Shown in pieces: positions 8,275 through 18,219 of a stretch of DNA of 64,000 bases. Under the pieces are notes generated by a model, which saw nothing but the letters and a program-made list of their open reading frames with translations, searched no databases and was not told where the DNA came from. Origin of the DNA: Ureibacillus sinduriensis BLB-1 = JCM 15800 (GTDB lineage: Bacteria; Bacillota; Bacilli; Bacillales_A; Planococcaceae); assembly GCF_000772955.1 (NCBI RefSeq), contig NZ_JPVO01000054.1, positions 186,001 through 250,000 of the forward strand, read 5' to 3'. How positions within the stretch are numbered: position 1 is the stretch's first letter; each line of letters starts with the position of its first letter. A program made the translations under genes and the position numbers.

Positions 8275-10392
8275 GTGGAAAAGCACTTTAATAAATTACT
8301 TAACATGATTAGTTTTCGGACTTTATTAATAGTTGTTTTATTAATTACTGGATTTCTGCAATTCTTTTTAATGCTTGGCAACATACGAAGTACTACATAT
8401 GATATTCAAGCTTTCCAGCTCGCTCCAGAAACAATCCGTTCTGTAAAAACAATTGAAGATACTGTGAAAACGGAACAAGAGCGAGACCAAGCGGAAGATG
8501 CCGTCGAACATGTTTATTTGTTTAATGAGGAAACCGCGGAGCACCGTTCTTCCTTAGTCACTTCAATCTTTGATATCATTCATGATGTACGGGAAGAAAT
8601 AAGCTTGAAAGAAGAAGAGGTACCTATTGAAAATAAAATCTCCCAGCTGCGCGAAAAATTAAAGGATATTACGGAAAGCCAATCGCAATTGACCTTTACA
8701 AACAGTCAATTACAATCGTTGCTAGAAACAACTGAACCTAGTTTGAAAACAGCGGAAACGTTTCTTGTAAAAGAAATAAAAACAATGCTCGAGGAACCGA
8801 TACGCACAGAGAGTGTGGCCTTGAAGCGCAATGAAATTGAAACTAAAATTCGTCAGCAAAACTCCATAGATGAGGGTATTCTGAGTTCAATTATTATAAT
8901 CGGCCGAGCTGCCATAATGGAAACAGAGGTATTGGATGAAGTCCGCACAGAAGAGTTGATTTTAAAAGCTAGGGAAGAAGTTGAGCCAACTCGGATTTTA
9001 CAAGGCCAAATCATTGTGCAAGAGGGAGAATTGATTGATCGAGAAGTATATAGACAATTGGAGCTTCTTGGTTTGCTAAACAATCAAACTTCGACAAAAC
9101 CTGTACTTGGCCTAGCCATTCTGGTTATTTTGCAAGTGGCCTTTATGTATATTCTATTCAATTTTTCCGAAATGGAGCTTCAGAATAAGAGAAAGGCTTT
9201 ATTTGTAACCGCAATCGTTTATTCTTTTGCAATCATACTGATGAAGGTTATAAGCTTGCTTTCAGACCAATTTGATGCAACCATCGCCTTTTTATATCCT
9301 ACTGCACTCGCCACAATGCTTGTAAGGCTGTTGGCTAATGAAAAAGCCGCAGTACTTGTTACGGTTCTAACTGCAGCTTCAGGAGGGGTCATTTTCCATG
9401 AAGGCTATTCTGCCGTCTTGCAAATGGATATTGTACTATATATAATTTTTGGCGGCCTTTCAAGTATCTACTTTATGAGAAGTATGGAAAAAAGATCGCA
9501 TCTGCTGAAGGCTTGTGGCATTGTTTCCATTTTCAATTTACTATTTATCGCTTTTTATCTACTGATGTCACAGTCTAATTATGATCTTTTTGAATTAGCA
9601 TTTTATACAATTGCAGGGATTGCATCTGGAATTTTGTCGGGTGCCTTAACGATGGGGTTACTACCATTTTTTGAATCAGCATTTGGATTATTGTCCACAA
9701 TGAGATTGATCGAATTATCAAATCCAAATCACCCATTACTGAAAAAGTTGCTAACGGAGACACCGGGGACTTACCATCATAGTGTGATGGTGGCGAATCT
9801 GGCAGAAGCCGCTTGTGAAGCAATCGGTGCAGATGGATTGCTTGCGAGGGTTGGCTGCTATTACCATGATATAGGAAAAACACAGAGACCTGCCTTTTTC
9901 ATAGAAAACCAGATGTCGGGCATTAATCCGCACGACCATCTACCGCCTGAGAGAAGTGCTGAAATCATTATTGCGCATACTACAGATGGTGCAAAGTTGT
10001 TGGAAAAGCATAAAATGCCTAAGGAAATTGTGGATATTGCCTTGCAGCATCACGGTACAAGCACTTTGAAATACTTTTACCATAAGGCTAAAGAAGAAGG
10101 TAAAGAAGTGGATGAAAGGGTATTTAGTTATCCGGGTCCTAAACCACAAACAAAAGAGGCTGCTGTGATCAGTATCGCTGATAGTGTAGAGGCGGCGGTA
10201 CGTTCCATGAAACAACCGAATTCGGAGAAGATTCAGCAACTTGTACATTCCATTGTGCAAGGCCGTGTGCAGGAACATCAGTTTGATGAATGTGATGTGT
10301 CCATCAAGGAGTTGAAAACAATCGAAAAGGTTTTGTGCGAGACGTTAAACGGTATTTTCCATTCAAGAATTGAATACCCAAAAGAAGGCTGA
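8275..10392 (+). CDS. pgpH: PgpH, cyclic di-AMP phosphodiesterase (7TM-HD)
   Basis: 705 residues, GTG start with GGGGGTG upstream. One N-terminal TM (about 15-35), a long extracytoplasmic 7TMR-HDED domain (about 40-275), seven TM segments (about 280-480), then a cytosolic HD domain with HHSVMVANLAEAA (about 497) and the metal-binding YYHDIGK (about 528). PgpH degrades the essential messenger c-di-AMP to pApA, so it helps set potassium and osmotic homeostasis. It matches B. subtilis YqfF and keeps the same neighbours, phoH and ybeY. Confidence 0.95.
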   Translation: MEKHFNKLLNMISFRTLLIVVLLITGFLQFFLMLGNIRSTTYDIQAFQLAPETIRSVKTIEDTVKTEQERDQAEDAVEHVYLFNEETAEHRSSLVTSIFDIIHDVREEISLKEEEVPIENKISQLREKLKDITESQSQLTFTNSQLQSLLETTEPSLKTAETFLVKEIKTMLEEPIRTESVALKRNEIETKIRQQNSIDEGILSSIIIIGRAAIMETEVLDEVRTEELILKAREEVEPTRILQGQIIVQEGELIDREVYRQLELLGLLNNQTSTKPVLGLAILVILQVAFMYILFNFSEMELQNKRKALFVTAIVYSFAIILMKVISLLSDQFDATIAFLYPTALATMLVRLLANEKAAVLVTVLTAASGGVIFHEGYSAVLQMDIVLYIIFGGLSSIYFMRSMEKRSHLLKACGIVSIFNLLFIAFYLLMSQSNYDLFELAFYTIAGIASGILSGALTMGLLPFFESAFGLLSTMRLIELSNPNHPLLKKLLTETPGTYHHSVMVANLAEAACEAIGADGLLARVGCYYHDIGKTQRPAFFIENQMSGINPHDHLPPERSAEIIIAHTTDGAKLLEKHKMPKEIVDIALQHHGTSTLKYFYHKAKEEGKEVDERVFSYPGPKPQTKEAAVISIADSVEAAVRSMKQPNSEKIQQLVHSIVQGRVQEHQFDECDVSIKELKTIEKVLCETLNGIFHSRIEYPKEG

Positions 10393-10407
10393 ATAGAGGA
10401 GGCACCA

Positions 10408-10893
10408 ATGTTAAATATCGATTTTTTGGATGAAACAAATGAAGTTAACGATCAGCATATAGAGCTGGTCGAAAAATTATTGCAACATGCTGCCAACCAC
10501 CTAGCAATCGAGGATGGAAGCGAAGTATCCATTACCTTTGTAACGAACGAAAAAATCCATGAAATCAACCGGGATTACCGTGATAAAGACCAACCTACCG
10601 ATGTTATATCATTTGCCCTTGAAGAAATGGGGGAAGGTGAGGTTGAAATAGTTGGTGAAGGAATACCGCGAATCTTGGGAGATATTATTATTTCTACCGA
10701 TCGCACAAAGGAGCAAGCTGCAGAATTCGGACACTCATTCGAGAGAGAATTGGGCTTTCTAGCCGTTCACGGTTTTTTACACTTGCTAGGATTCGATCAT
10801 ATGACAGAAGATGATGAAAAAATCATGTTTGGCAAACAAGATGAAATTCTATCCTCTTTTGGTCTAGGTCGTGATTCAGATGGACGCCCATAA
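10408..10893 (+). CDS. ybeY: Endoribonuclease YbeY
   Basis: 161 residues. The UPF0054 zinc motif [11 protein letters not shown] (about residues 121-131) supplies the three histidines of this metal-dependent single-strand RNase, which acts in 16S rRNA 3' maturation and ribosome quality control. AGAGGAGGCACC precedes the ATG. It overlaps dgkA by up to 23 bases. The order phoH-pgpH-ybeY-dgkA-cdd-era is the conserved Bacillus arrangement. Confidence 0.96.
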   Translation: MLNIDFLDETNEVNDQHIELVEKLLQHAANHLAIEDGSEVSITFVTNEKIHEINRDYRDKDQPTDVISFALEEMGEGEVEIVGEGIPRILGDIIISTDRTKEQAAEFGHSFERELGFLAVHGFLHLLGFDHMTEDDEKIMFGKQDEILSSFGLGRDSDGRP

Positions 10894-11230
10894 ACTACTC
10901 AAATCATTTGGGTATGCTTTTTATGGCATATGGACGGCATTCAATGAACAAAATATGCGCATCCATATGATTAGCGCACTCATTGTCATCATTGCGGGAG
11001 TTTTTACTGGTTTAACGAATATTGAATGGATGATCATTATACTAGTCATTACGCTCGTAATCGGAGCGGAAATGATAAATACGGCTATTGAGAGTGTTGT
11101 AAACTTGGCTTCCCCTGATATACACCCACTAGCCAAACAAGCAAAGGATGTTGCAGCAGGTGCGGTACTTGTTTTTGCGCTGGCAAGTGTTATAATCGGA
11201 TTACTTATTTTTCTACCAAAATGGTTTTAA
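10871..11230 (+). CDS. dgkA: Diacylglycerol/undecaprenol kinase
   Basis: 119 residues with three TM helices (about 38-55, 58-76, 98-116) and the family signature [13 protein letters not shown] (about residues 70-82) carrying the catalytic Glu and Asn. Gram-positive members mainly phosphorylate undecaprenol, returning it to the cell-wall lipid carrier pool. The start is uncertain: GTG at 10871 or ATG at 10880; the weak TAGGTCGTG upstream fits either one. It overlaps ybeY, so translation is probably coupled. Confidence 0.92.
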   Translation: MIQMDAHKLLKSFGYAFYGIWTAFNEQNMRIHMISALIVIIAGVFTGLTNIEWMIIILVITLVIGAEMINTAIESVVNLASPDIHPLAKQAKDVAAGAVLVFALASVIIGLLIFLPKWF

Positions 11231-11239
11231 TTTAGAAGC

Positions 11240-12636
<1,397 letters not shown>

Positions 12637-12646
12637 GTTTATTATT

Positions 12647-12679
12647 AAGACAAGCTGCAAAAAGCAGTTTGTCTTTTTT
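12647..12679 (+). terminator. Intrinsic terminator after era
   Basis: 12-bp stem (12647-12658 with 12664-12675, one G-U pair) followed by TTTTTT. B. subtilis has the small gene yqzL between era and recO; no YqzL-like frame is visible in the remaining 205 bases. Confidence 0.88.
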
Positions 12680-12883
12680 GAATGTTTTATGTTATGGTCC
12701 TTGAAGCATCTGGAAGGCTGCAAAAGGGGCTTAAGGAGTGTAATCACCTTCTTTGATAGAAGTCTATCTACAAAGAAACACGTTCGGTATGAGGATAAAA
12801 AAGCCAACACAACCAATAGCGTAAAGAGTAAAAGGGTAATGTATAATGAAATTAAAGAAAATGTGAAGGAAGTGCAGTGCCAA

Positions 12884-13666
12884 ATGTTAAATAAATGGGA
12901 AGGCATTGTTTTAAAGTCGCGTGCTTACGGTGAGTCAAACAAAATCGTTACATTGATGACGAGAGAAGCGGGAAAAGTAACCGTGATGGCAAGGGGGGCT
13001 AAAAAGCCGACGAGCCGTCTTGCAGGTGTTACGCAAACCTTTATGCATGGAATGTATATGGTTCAAAGAACAACTGGCATGGGTACGCTCCAACAGGGTG
13101 AGCATTTGGATGCGATGCGCCATGTCCAAACCGATATTGTCGCAACGGCATATGCAAGTTATATTGTTGAACTTGTTGATAGACTGGTAGATGAGGGACC
13201 GGAACCTTTCGCTTTTGAAGTGCTGCTGCAAGCTCTCAAAGCGATCGAAGAAGAGCATGACCCGGAAGCAATCAGTTTATTTGTTGATTGGAAGATGCTT
13301 CCATATACAGGGGTTCAGCCAATCTTAAATTCCTGTGCTTCATGCGGATCCTTTGATGGGGAGTTTGCATTCTCCTTTTCACAGGGAGGGTTTTTATGCC
13401 ACCGTTGTTTTCATCAAGATCCTTATATTATCCGGTTATCTCCTACACAATTAAAGCTAATTCGGATGTTCTACAATATCCCAATTGATCAAATTGGAAA
13501 ATTGGACTTAAAAAAGGAAACGAAACAGTTTATAAAAAAAATTGTCACGACGATATACGAAGAGCAAACAGGCATACGTTTAAAGTCACGTTCGTTTATT
13601 GAACAGTTGGAGAGAACCCCATTACTGACAAGACGGACAACTAGCGAGGATTCGACGGATAAGTAA
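12884..13666 (+). CDS. recO: DNA repair protein RecO
   Basis: 260 residues. An N-terminal OB fold (1-80, beginning MLNKWEGIVLKSRAYGESNK) precedes a helical domain with a C4 zinc site (CASCG at about 150, CHRC at about 172). RecO loads RecA onto SSB-coated single-stranded DNA in recombinational repair with RecR/RecF. The reading frame stays open far upstream, but ATG 12884 matches the family start and has AAGGAAGTG before it; the upstream part does not resemble RecO. A TATAAT at 12842 may be its promoter -10. Confidence 0.94.
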   Translation: MLNKWEGIVLKSRAYGESNKIVTLMTREAGKVTVMARGAKKPTSRLAGVTQTFMHGMYMVQRTTGMGTLQQGEHLDAMRHVQTDIVATAYASYIVELVDRLVDEGPEPFAFEVLLQALKAIEEEHDPEAISLFVDWKMLPYTGVQPILNSCASCGSFDGEFAFSFSQGGFLCHRCFHQDPYIIRLSPTQLKLIRMFYNIPIDQIGKLDLKKETKQFIKKIVTTIYEEQTGIRLKSRSFIEQLERTPLLTRRTTSEDSTDK

Positions 13667-14140
13667 CTATAAAACTTTTCGGATGATGACCAACACATCT
13701 TCTCTTAATGTTTGCCAAAATAAATGGGAGGATGAATCTGAAAATCGTCCTTCCATGAAAAGTATATAGTTGTAATGAAGATAATTGATTTGGTCATAGT
13801 GAAAGTGAAGTCGATGGTTCATTTGCTTCATATTAATATTTAGCTCCATGTAGCTATCTACTAACATTTGCAAATCGCTTACTTGTTTTTGTAGTTGATG
13901 GTACATTTGTGTGTGAAATTGTCCCAGCTTCAATTGGTGGTTTACTTGGCTTCGATGATGGTTGAGGGAATCGTTTAAAGACTCTAATTTGAAATTTGCT
14001 GTAAATAAAATGTGATGATGTGCTAGATGTTCGGGCAATTCTTTTTCCAATAGTTGCAGTACGAGGTCCAATAATTTCTCTGCATAGCAAGTTTCAGTGG
14101 GCTCCGGTTTAGATTTCTTAAATAAAGTGTGAATGAACAT
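13667..14140 (-). CDS. Hypothetical helical protein, convergent with recO
   Basis: 157 residues, not recognised. Almost entirely helical and rich in His, Leu, Gln and Tyr, with heptad-like stretches (about 40-125) suggesting a coiled coil; no signal peptide, TM segment or known motif. The ATG is preceded by GGGGTGG, and a TATAAT lies at 14164-14169 on the same strand. Its stop directly abuts the recO stop. The clean frame, SD and promoter element support a real gene of unknown function. Confidence 0.65.
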   Translation of the reverse strand: MFIHTLFKKSKPEPTETCYAEKLLDLVLQLLEKELPEHLAHHHILFTANFKLESLNDSLNHHRSQVNHQLKLGQFHTQMYHQLQKQVSDLQMLVDSYMELNINMKQMNHRLHFHYDQINYLHYNYILFMEGRFSDSSSHLFWQTLREDVLVIIRKVL

Positions 14141-14229
14141 CGATCCACCCCGTTTTTATTTTCATTATAATCTAAATAGTTCCACAAATCATCTCCTGAA
14201 TGAACAAAATGACCAAAATGGACAAAATT

Positions 14230-14261
14230 AGGCATCTTCCCCAAAAATATGGAAGATGCCT
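14230..14261. terminator. Inverted repeat, possible second terminator after glyS
   Basis: Perfect 11-bp stem (14230-14240 with 14251-14261), 10-nt loop, with a modest AATTTTG tail on the minus strand. It lies between the glyS terminator and the hypothetical gene, also on minus. Confidence 0.5.
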
Positions 14262-14301
14262 ATTGTATTTTAAAGAAGATAGAAGTTAAATTATATTTGT
14301 G

Positions 14302-14342
14302 TTGTAAAAAAGAACTTATTTCGAATATGCGAAATAAGTTCT
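14302..14342 (-). terminator. Intrinsic terminator of glyS
   Basis: Perfect 13-bp stem (14311-14323 with 14330-14342), 6-nt loop; on the minus strand it is followed by TTTTTT. It lies 9 bases past the glyS stop. Confidence 0.93.
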
Positions 14343-14350
14343 GGAAATTT

Positions 14351-15739
14351 TTAGAATTGTAGATGCTTTTCAATATAAGCTTTGACTTCTGAAATAGGCA
14401 TGCGGACTTGTTCCATGCTGTCACGATGGCGGACAGTAACCTGACCATCTTCTTTTGAATCGAAATCGTATGTGATGCAGAACGGTGTACCAATCTCATC
14501 TTGACGGCGGTAGCGTTTACCGATTGATTGCGATTCATCATAGTCAACTGGGAATGACTTGCGTAATTCAGCCCATACTTCGCCAGCTTCATCGGCTAAT
14601 TTTTTCGATAACGGCAATACTGCAGCTTTAAACGGAGCAAGTGCAGGGTGGAAGCGTAGAACTGTACGGGAATCGCCGCCTTCTAGTTCTTCCTCATCGT
14701 ATGCATCACATAAGAACGCTAGTGTTACACGGTCAGCACCAAGCGATGGCTCGATACAATACGGTACGTAACGTTCGTTTGTAATTGGATCGATATAAGT
14801 GAAATCTTCGCCGGAGTGCTCCATATGTTGTTTCAAGTCATAATCTGTACGGTCTGCAATACCCCATAATTCTCCCCAGCCAAATGGGAAGCGGAATTCG
14901 ATATCTGTTGTTGCGTTTGAATAGTGAGATAGTTCATCATCTTCATGGTCGCGCAGGCGCATACTATCTTCTTTCATACCTAAATTCAACAGCCAATTTT
15001 TGCAGAATTCCTTCCAATATTGTTGCCATTCCAGATCTTCACCAGGTTTACAGAAGAATTCTAACTCCATTTGCTCAAATTCACGAGTACGGAATGTAAA
15101 GTTTCCTGGTGTAATTTCATTACGGAAGGATTTACCGATTTGGGCAATACCAAATGGAGTACGTTTACGCATCGATCGTTGTACATTTTTAAAGTTGACA
15201 AAAATCCCTTGTGCTGTTTCAGGGCGAAGGAAAATTTCGTTCGTTGAGCTTTCCGTTACACCTTGGAAAGTCTTGAACATTAGGTTGAATTGACGGATAT
15301 CTGTAAAGTCGCTTGCCCCACATTCCGGACAAGTTACAGATAATTCATCCATTTTTTCTTTCATTTGGTCAAAGCTCATACCATCCACGATAATTTCTTT
15401 GCCTGTTTTTTCTAATGATGCATCTTCGATTAATTTATCTGCACGGTGGCGAGCTTTACATGATTTACAGTCGATCATTGGATCATTAAAGTTTCCTACG
15501 TGTCCAGAAGCAACCCAAGCACGTGGATTCATAAGGATAGCAGCATCAAGACCAACATTGTACTCGGATTCTTGAACAAATTTTAGCCACCATGCTTTTT
15601 TTACATTGTTTTTTAATTCGACACCAAGTGGACCGTAATCCCATGTATTAGCAAGTCCACCGTAGATTTCCGATCCTGGGAAGACGAAACCGCGATGTTT
15701 TGCTAAGCTTACGATTGTTTCCATAGATTTTTGAGCCAT
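14351..15739 (-). CDS. glyS: Glycyl-tRNA synthetase, single-chain class IIa
   Basis: 462 residues. It charges tRNA-Gly. This is the homodimeric single-chain type, not the alpha2/beta2 GlyQ-GlyS enzyme of B. subtilis. Class II signatures are visible: motif 2 region FRNEITPG and motif 3 region [10 protein letters not shown], plus the N-terminal [22 protein letters not shown] and CPECGASD supply cysteines in the insertion. AGGAGGAAAAAA precedes the ATG. A glycine-specific T-box leader lies upstream and controls it by tRNA charging. It sits where B. subtilis has glyQ-glyS but in the opposite orientation. Confidence 0.97.
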   Translation of the reverse strand: MAQKSMETIVSLAKHRGFVFPGSEIYGGLANTWDYGPLGVELKNNVKKAWWLKFVQESEYNVGLDAAILMNPRAWVASGHVGNFNDPMIDCKSCKARHRADKLIEDASLEKTGKEIIVDGMSFDQMKEKMDELSVTCPECGASDFTDIRQFNLMFKTFQGVTESSTNEIFLRPETAQGIFVNFKNVQRSMRKRTPFGIAQIGKSFRNEITPGNFTFRTREFEQMELEFFCKPGEDLEWQQYWKEFCKNWLLNLGMKEDSMRLRDHEDDELSHYSNATTDIEFRFPFGWGELWGIADRTDYDLKQHMEHSGEDFTYIDPITNERYVPYCIEPSLGADRVTLAFLCDAYDEEELEGGDSRTVLRFHPALAPFKAAVLPLSKKLADEAGEVWAELRKSFPVDYDESQSIGKRYRRQDEIGTPFCITYDFDSKEDGQVTVRHRDSMEQVRMPISEVKAYIEKHLQF

Positions 15740-15774
15740 AATTTTTTCCTCCTAGTAAAAATATAAATATAAAT

Positions 15775-15817
15775 ATAAAAGCACCCGTCTCCGGGCTTTG
15801 TGCCCGGGGACGAGTGC
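15775..15817 (-). terminator. T-box-controlled terminator of the glyS leader
   Basis: GC-rich stem (15781-15796 with 15802-15817) followed by TTTTAT on the minus strand. It competes with the antiterminator that contains the T-box sequence at about 15831-15842. Confidence 0.92.
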
Positions 15818-15851
15818 TATAATATACACCCGCGGTTCCACCCCGCTTGAT

Positions 15852-15886
15852 TGTCGGCTAAAGTAAAGCGCATCGCATACTGCGTC
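15852..15886 (-). repeat. 35-bp direct repeat, copy B (beside the antiterminator)
   Basis: Identical over 35 bases to 15981-16015 and in the same orientation. On the leader RNA it lies just before the T-box. Its GCGCTTT and TTTAGCC blocks match the left arm of the hairpin formed by copy A. Confidence 0.95.
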
Positions 15887-15980
15887 ACTTGTCGAAAATT
15901 AATCCTCATGAACTTCTAGTTCACTGCGGTTAATTTTCTTCGCGTTCCTTGTCTGACAAGCGCTTTCTTTTTAGCCTTAA

Positions 15981-16015
15981 TGTCGGCTAAAGTAAAGCGC
16001 ATCGCATACTGCGTC
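15981..16015 (-). repeat. 35-bp direct repeat, copy A (after Stem I)
   Basis: Identical to copy B. In the RNA, its GCGCTTT and TTTAGCC pair with GGCTAAA and AAAGCGC just downstream (15960-15977) to make a 7+7-bp hairpin with a small internal loop. Neither repeat copy was noticed elsewhere in the window. Confidence 0.95.
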
Positions 16016-16160
16016 GCTAACTCTATAAAACAATCCTCTTTTAGAAAATTGGCTCAAGGGTGCCGTTTCTCTTTTTCGTGTAGGCTTTCACCATTTCCTA
16101 CTCGCTATTTTTGAAAAGATACTTATTGCCCTCTCATTGCCTGTATGAAGTTCTATCGAT

Positions 16161-16190
16161 ATTTTATGCTATTTACTCGAACTATGTCAA
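16161..16190 (-). promoter_or_regulatory. Promoter of the glyS T-box leader
   Basis: On the minus strand: TTGACA (16185-16190), 18-bp spacer, TAAAAT (16161-16166). Confidence 0.75.
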
Positions 16191-16267
16191 TATTGTAGGT
16201 TTTCATTCAATTCTTCGCAAATTATACCAAATTAGTATATAATAATTAAAGAAAAGTATAACACTAT

Positions 16268-16915
16268 TTGAAGCGGGTGAGTCCAATCGAACTCAATAAA
16301 CGTCAAGACACGATTCTTCAAATCGTTAAAGAGAATGGGCCAATTACAGGTGAACAAATTGCAGAACGTTTAAATTTGACCCGGGCTACTTTGCGACCTG
16401 ATTTAGCAATCTTAACGATGGCTGGTTTTCTGGACGCTAGACCACGTGTGGGTTACTTCTATTCAGGGAAGAAAACAATGACGACAGCAAGTGAGTCCAT
16501 GATGAACTTGAAGGTGGGGGATTTTCAGTCCCTCCCGGTTGTAGTATCGGAAAATATGACAGTATATGATGCAATTGTTCAATTGTTTTTAGAAGATGTT
16601 GGAACATTATTTGTAGTAGATGACCAGTCCCATTTACAAGGAGTTTTATCAAGAAAAGATTTGCTCAGAACAAGCATAGGGACACAAGAGCTGACAAAAA
16701 TACCAGTTCATATTATTATGTCGAGGATGCCTAATATTGTGTATTGCAAAAAAACGGATCCATTAATCGGGGCTGCAAAAAAATTGATCGAGCGACAAGT
16801 AGATTCTCTTCCTGTTGTCAATGAGACAGAAAAAGGTCTTGAAATTGTTGGGAGATTAACCAAAACAAATGTAACTAAAGCGTTTATTTCATTAGCTGAA
16901 ACCCATGATCTATAA
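16268..16915 (+). CDS. ccpN: CcpN-type transcriptional repressor
   Basis: Up to 215 residues. An N-terminal winged HTH ([20 protein letters not shown], then [14 protein letters not shown]) and two CBS domains (about 85-210). B. subtilis CcpN represses gapB and pckA under glycolytic conditions by contacting RNA polymerase. The start is uncertain: TTG 16268 or GTG 16277; the latter gives 212 residues and begins VSPIELNK, like the B. subtilis N-terminus. Neither has a strong SD. ppsR follows after 11 bases, the conserved ccpN-yqfL pair. Confidence 0.93.
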   Translation: MKRVSPIELNKRQDTILQIVKENGPITGEQIAERLNLTRATLRPDLAILTMAGFLDARPRVGYFYSGKKTMTTASESMMNLKVGDFQSLPVVVSENMTVYDAIVQLFLEDVGTLFVVDDQSHLQGVLSRKDLLRTSIGTQELTKIPVHIIMSRMPNIVYCKKTDPLIGAAKKLIERQVDSLPVVNETEKGLEIVGRLTKTNVTKAFISLAETHDL

Positions 16916-16926
16916 GGAGTGCTATT

Positions 16927-17739
16927 TTGAAAAATTTAAAAGTATTCGTTGTATCTGATTCAGTTGGGGAAACAGGTGAGCAAGTTGTGAAAGCGGCAGT
17001 TTCTCAATTTCGTCCAACCTTTGATAACACTGTCATCCGCAAGTTCCCTAATATTGAAAATAATGATCATATTGAAAAAATTGTTGAAATTGCAATAGAA
17101 CAAGATGCAATTATTGTTTTTACATTAGTTGAAAAGAAAATGAGAAACTATATGATAGATAGTTGTAATCGAGAAAATATCCAATGGATTGATCTGTTGG
17201 GGCCGTTAATCCATCTATTTGAAGAAAAAATTGGGGAACAGCCAAGAGAGGAACCTGGACTGGTTCATAAACTTGATGCCGATTATTTCAAGAAAATAGA
17301 GGCCGTCGAATTTGCGGTCAAGTATGATGATGGACGCGATCCTAGAGGTTTGCTATTGGCGGACGTGGTCTTGGTGGGTGTTTCAAGAACTTCAAAAACA
17401 CCACTATCCCAATATCTTGCACACAAGCGTTATAAAGTGGCGAATGTACCTCTGGTTCCGGAAGTAAATCCGCCTGAAGAGTTATTTTTAGTTGATCCTA
17501 AAAAGTGTTTTGGGTTAGTAATCTCTACAGAAAAACTAAATGTCATTAGGAAAGAACGGCTGATGGCCTTGGGTCTGAATGACGATGCAATTTATGCGAA
17601 ACCTTCCAGAATCGAGCAGGAACTAGAGCATTTCAATAAGGTGGTTGAACGAATTGGCTGTTCAATTATCGATGTTACAAACAAAGCAGTAGAAGAAACT
17701 GCAAATGTTATCATGGAAGTAATTGAACAGAGTAAGTGA
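16927..17739 (+). CDS. ppsR: Pyruvate,phosphate dikinase regulatory protein (DUF299, YqfL)
   Basis: 270 residues, TTG start with AAGGAGTG upstream. DUF299 proteins are bifunctional ADP-dependent kinases and phosphorylases that switch PPDK or PEP synthase off and on. The P-loop-like [15 protein letters not shown] (about residues 151-165) and the N-terminal [11 protein letters not shown] are characteristic. In B. subtilis the product YqfL modulates CcpN activity, and the two genes are paired here too, which ties this pair to control of gluconeogenesis. Whether this protein acts on PPDK in this organism is open. Confidence 0.9.
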   Translation: MKNLKVFVVSDSVGETGEQVVKAAVSQFRPTFDNTVIRKFPNIENNDHIEKIVEIAIEQDAIIVFTLVEKKMRNYMIDSCNRENIQWIDLLGPLIHLFEEKIGEQPREEPGLVHKLDADYFKKIEAVEFAVKYDDGRDPRGLLLADVVLVGVSRTSKTPLSQYLAHKRYKVANVPLVPEVNPPEELFLVDPKKCFGLVISTEKLNVIRKERLMALGLNDDAIYAKPSRIEQELEHFNKVVERIGCSIIDVTNKAVEETANVIMEVIEQSK

Positions 17740-17899
17740 TTTTTGAAGGAAACATGCGCAAATGGTTTAAAGAAGGATCATTATTCTAGAAGTGTAATTG
17801 TGGTCGAACGCTCAGAATAAACTGGCGGCTGTACCGAAGTGCACGTAGAGGGGCAGTTGCTTGATAGATTCTTGCGCAAAATGTTCTTTTCTTTTTCAT

Positions 17900-17941
17900 A
17901 AAAGTGCCATCCTCCTAATGTGGGGAACTCGGCACTTTTTT
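17900..17941 (+). terminator. Intrinsic terminator after ppsR
   Basis: AAAAGTGCC (17900-17908) pairs with GGCACTTTT (17931-17939), ending in Ts. The 160 bases between ppsR and this terminator hold no credible ORF and may be 3' UTR or a small RNA. Confidence 0.85.
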
Positions 17942-18062
17942 AATTTCCATAGAAAAATCTTGAAGAAGATATGAATTAGCGGGTTTTTATTAAACTATTT
18001 GGCAGAAATTATTAATATTCTCCTAAAGAAGATAAAAAACGTTATTTTTCTTAATAAAAAAG

Positions 18063-18091
18063 TGGAAACTTTCATCAATTTGTTTTATAAT
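18063..18091 (+). promoter_or_regulatory. Candidate promoter of dnaG-sigA
   Basis: TGGAAA (18063-18068), 17-bp spacer, TATAAT (18086-18091), set in a very AT-rich stretch. The -10 is perfect and the -35 is 4/6. The rest of the 17942-18219 gap is AT-rich with no ORF worth calling. Confidence 0.6.
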
Positions 18092-18219
18092 GAGAAAATT
18101 GTGGTAAAAATATTACTAAGAGAAATTTTAGAACAAAACACTATTTTTTTGTCGGAAAATAGAGGATTTTTTAAATTTATCTCGAATTGTGTTACTTAGC
18201 ATCAGAAGTTGGTGATTAT

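Larger units (their letters stand above)
15781..16150 (-). ncRNA. Glycine T-box riboswitch leader of glyS
   Basis: Read on the minus strand: Stem I with GTAGGAAATGGTGAAAGCCTA (about 16083-16103), a specifier loop with codon GGC (complement of 16062-16064), an intermediate hairpin (about 15894-15939), the T-box core TGGAACCGCG (about 15831-15841), then the terminator. The GGC specifier matches the downstream glycyl-tRNA synthetase. Uncharged tRNA-Gly should stabilise the antiterminator. The leader is enlarged by two copies of a 35-bp repeat. Confidence 0.96.

Noticed and set aside
9575-10278. Minus-strand open frames inside pgpH and many similar frames opposite real genes
   Set aside because: They mirror strongly coding plus-strand genes and have no SD or promoter of their own.
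17754-17789. 11-codon ORF after ppsR
   Set aside because: The SD-like GAAGGA is only 3 bases from the ATG and nothing else supports translation.
18187-18219. Upstream start for dnaG
   Set aside because: No SD, and the 11 added residues do not resemble DnaG, which begins near MTGKIPEE.
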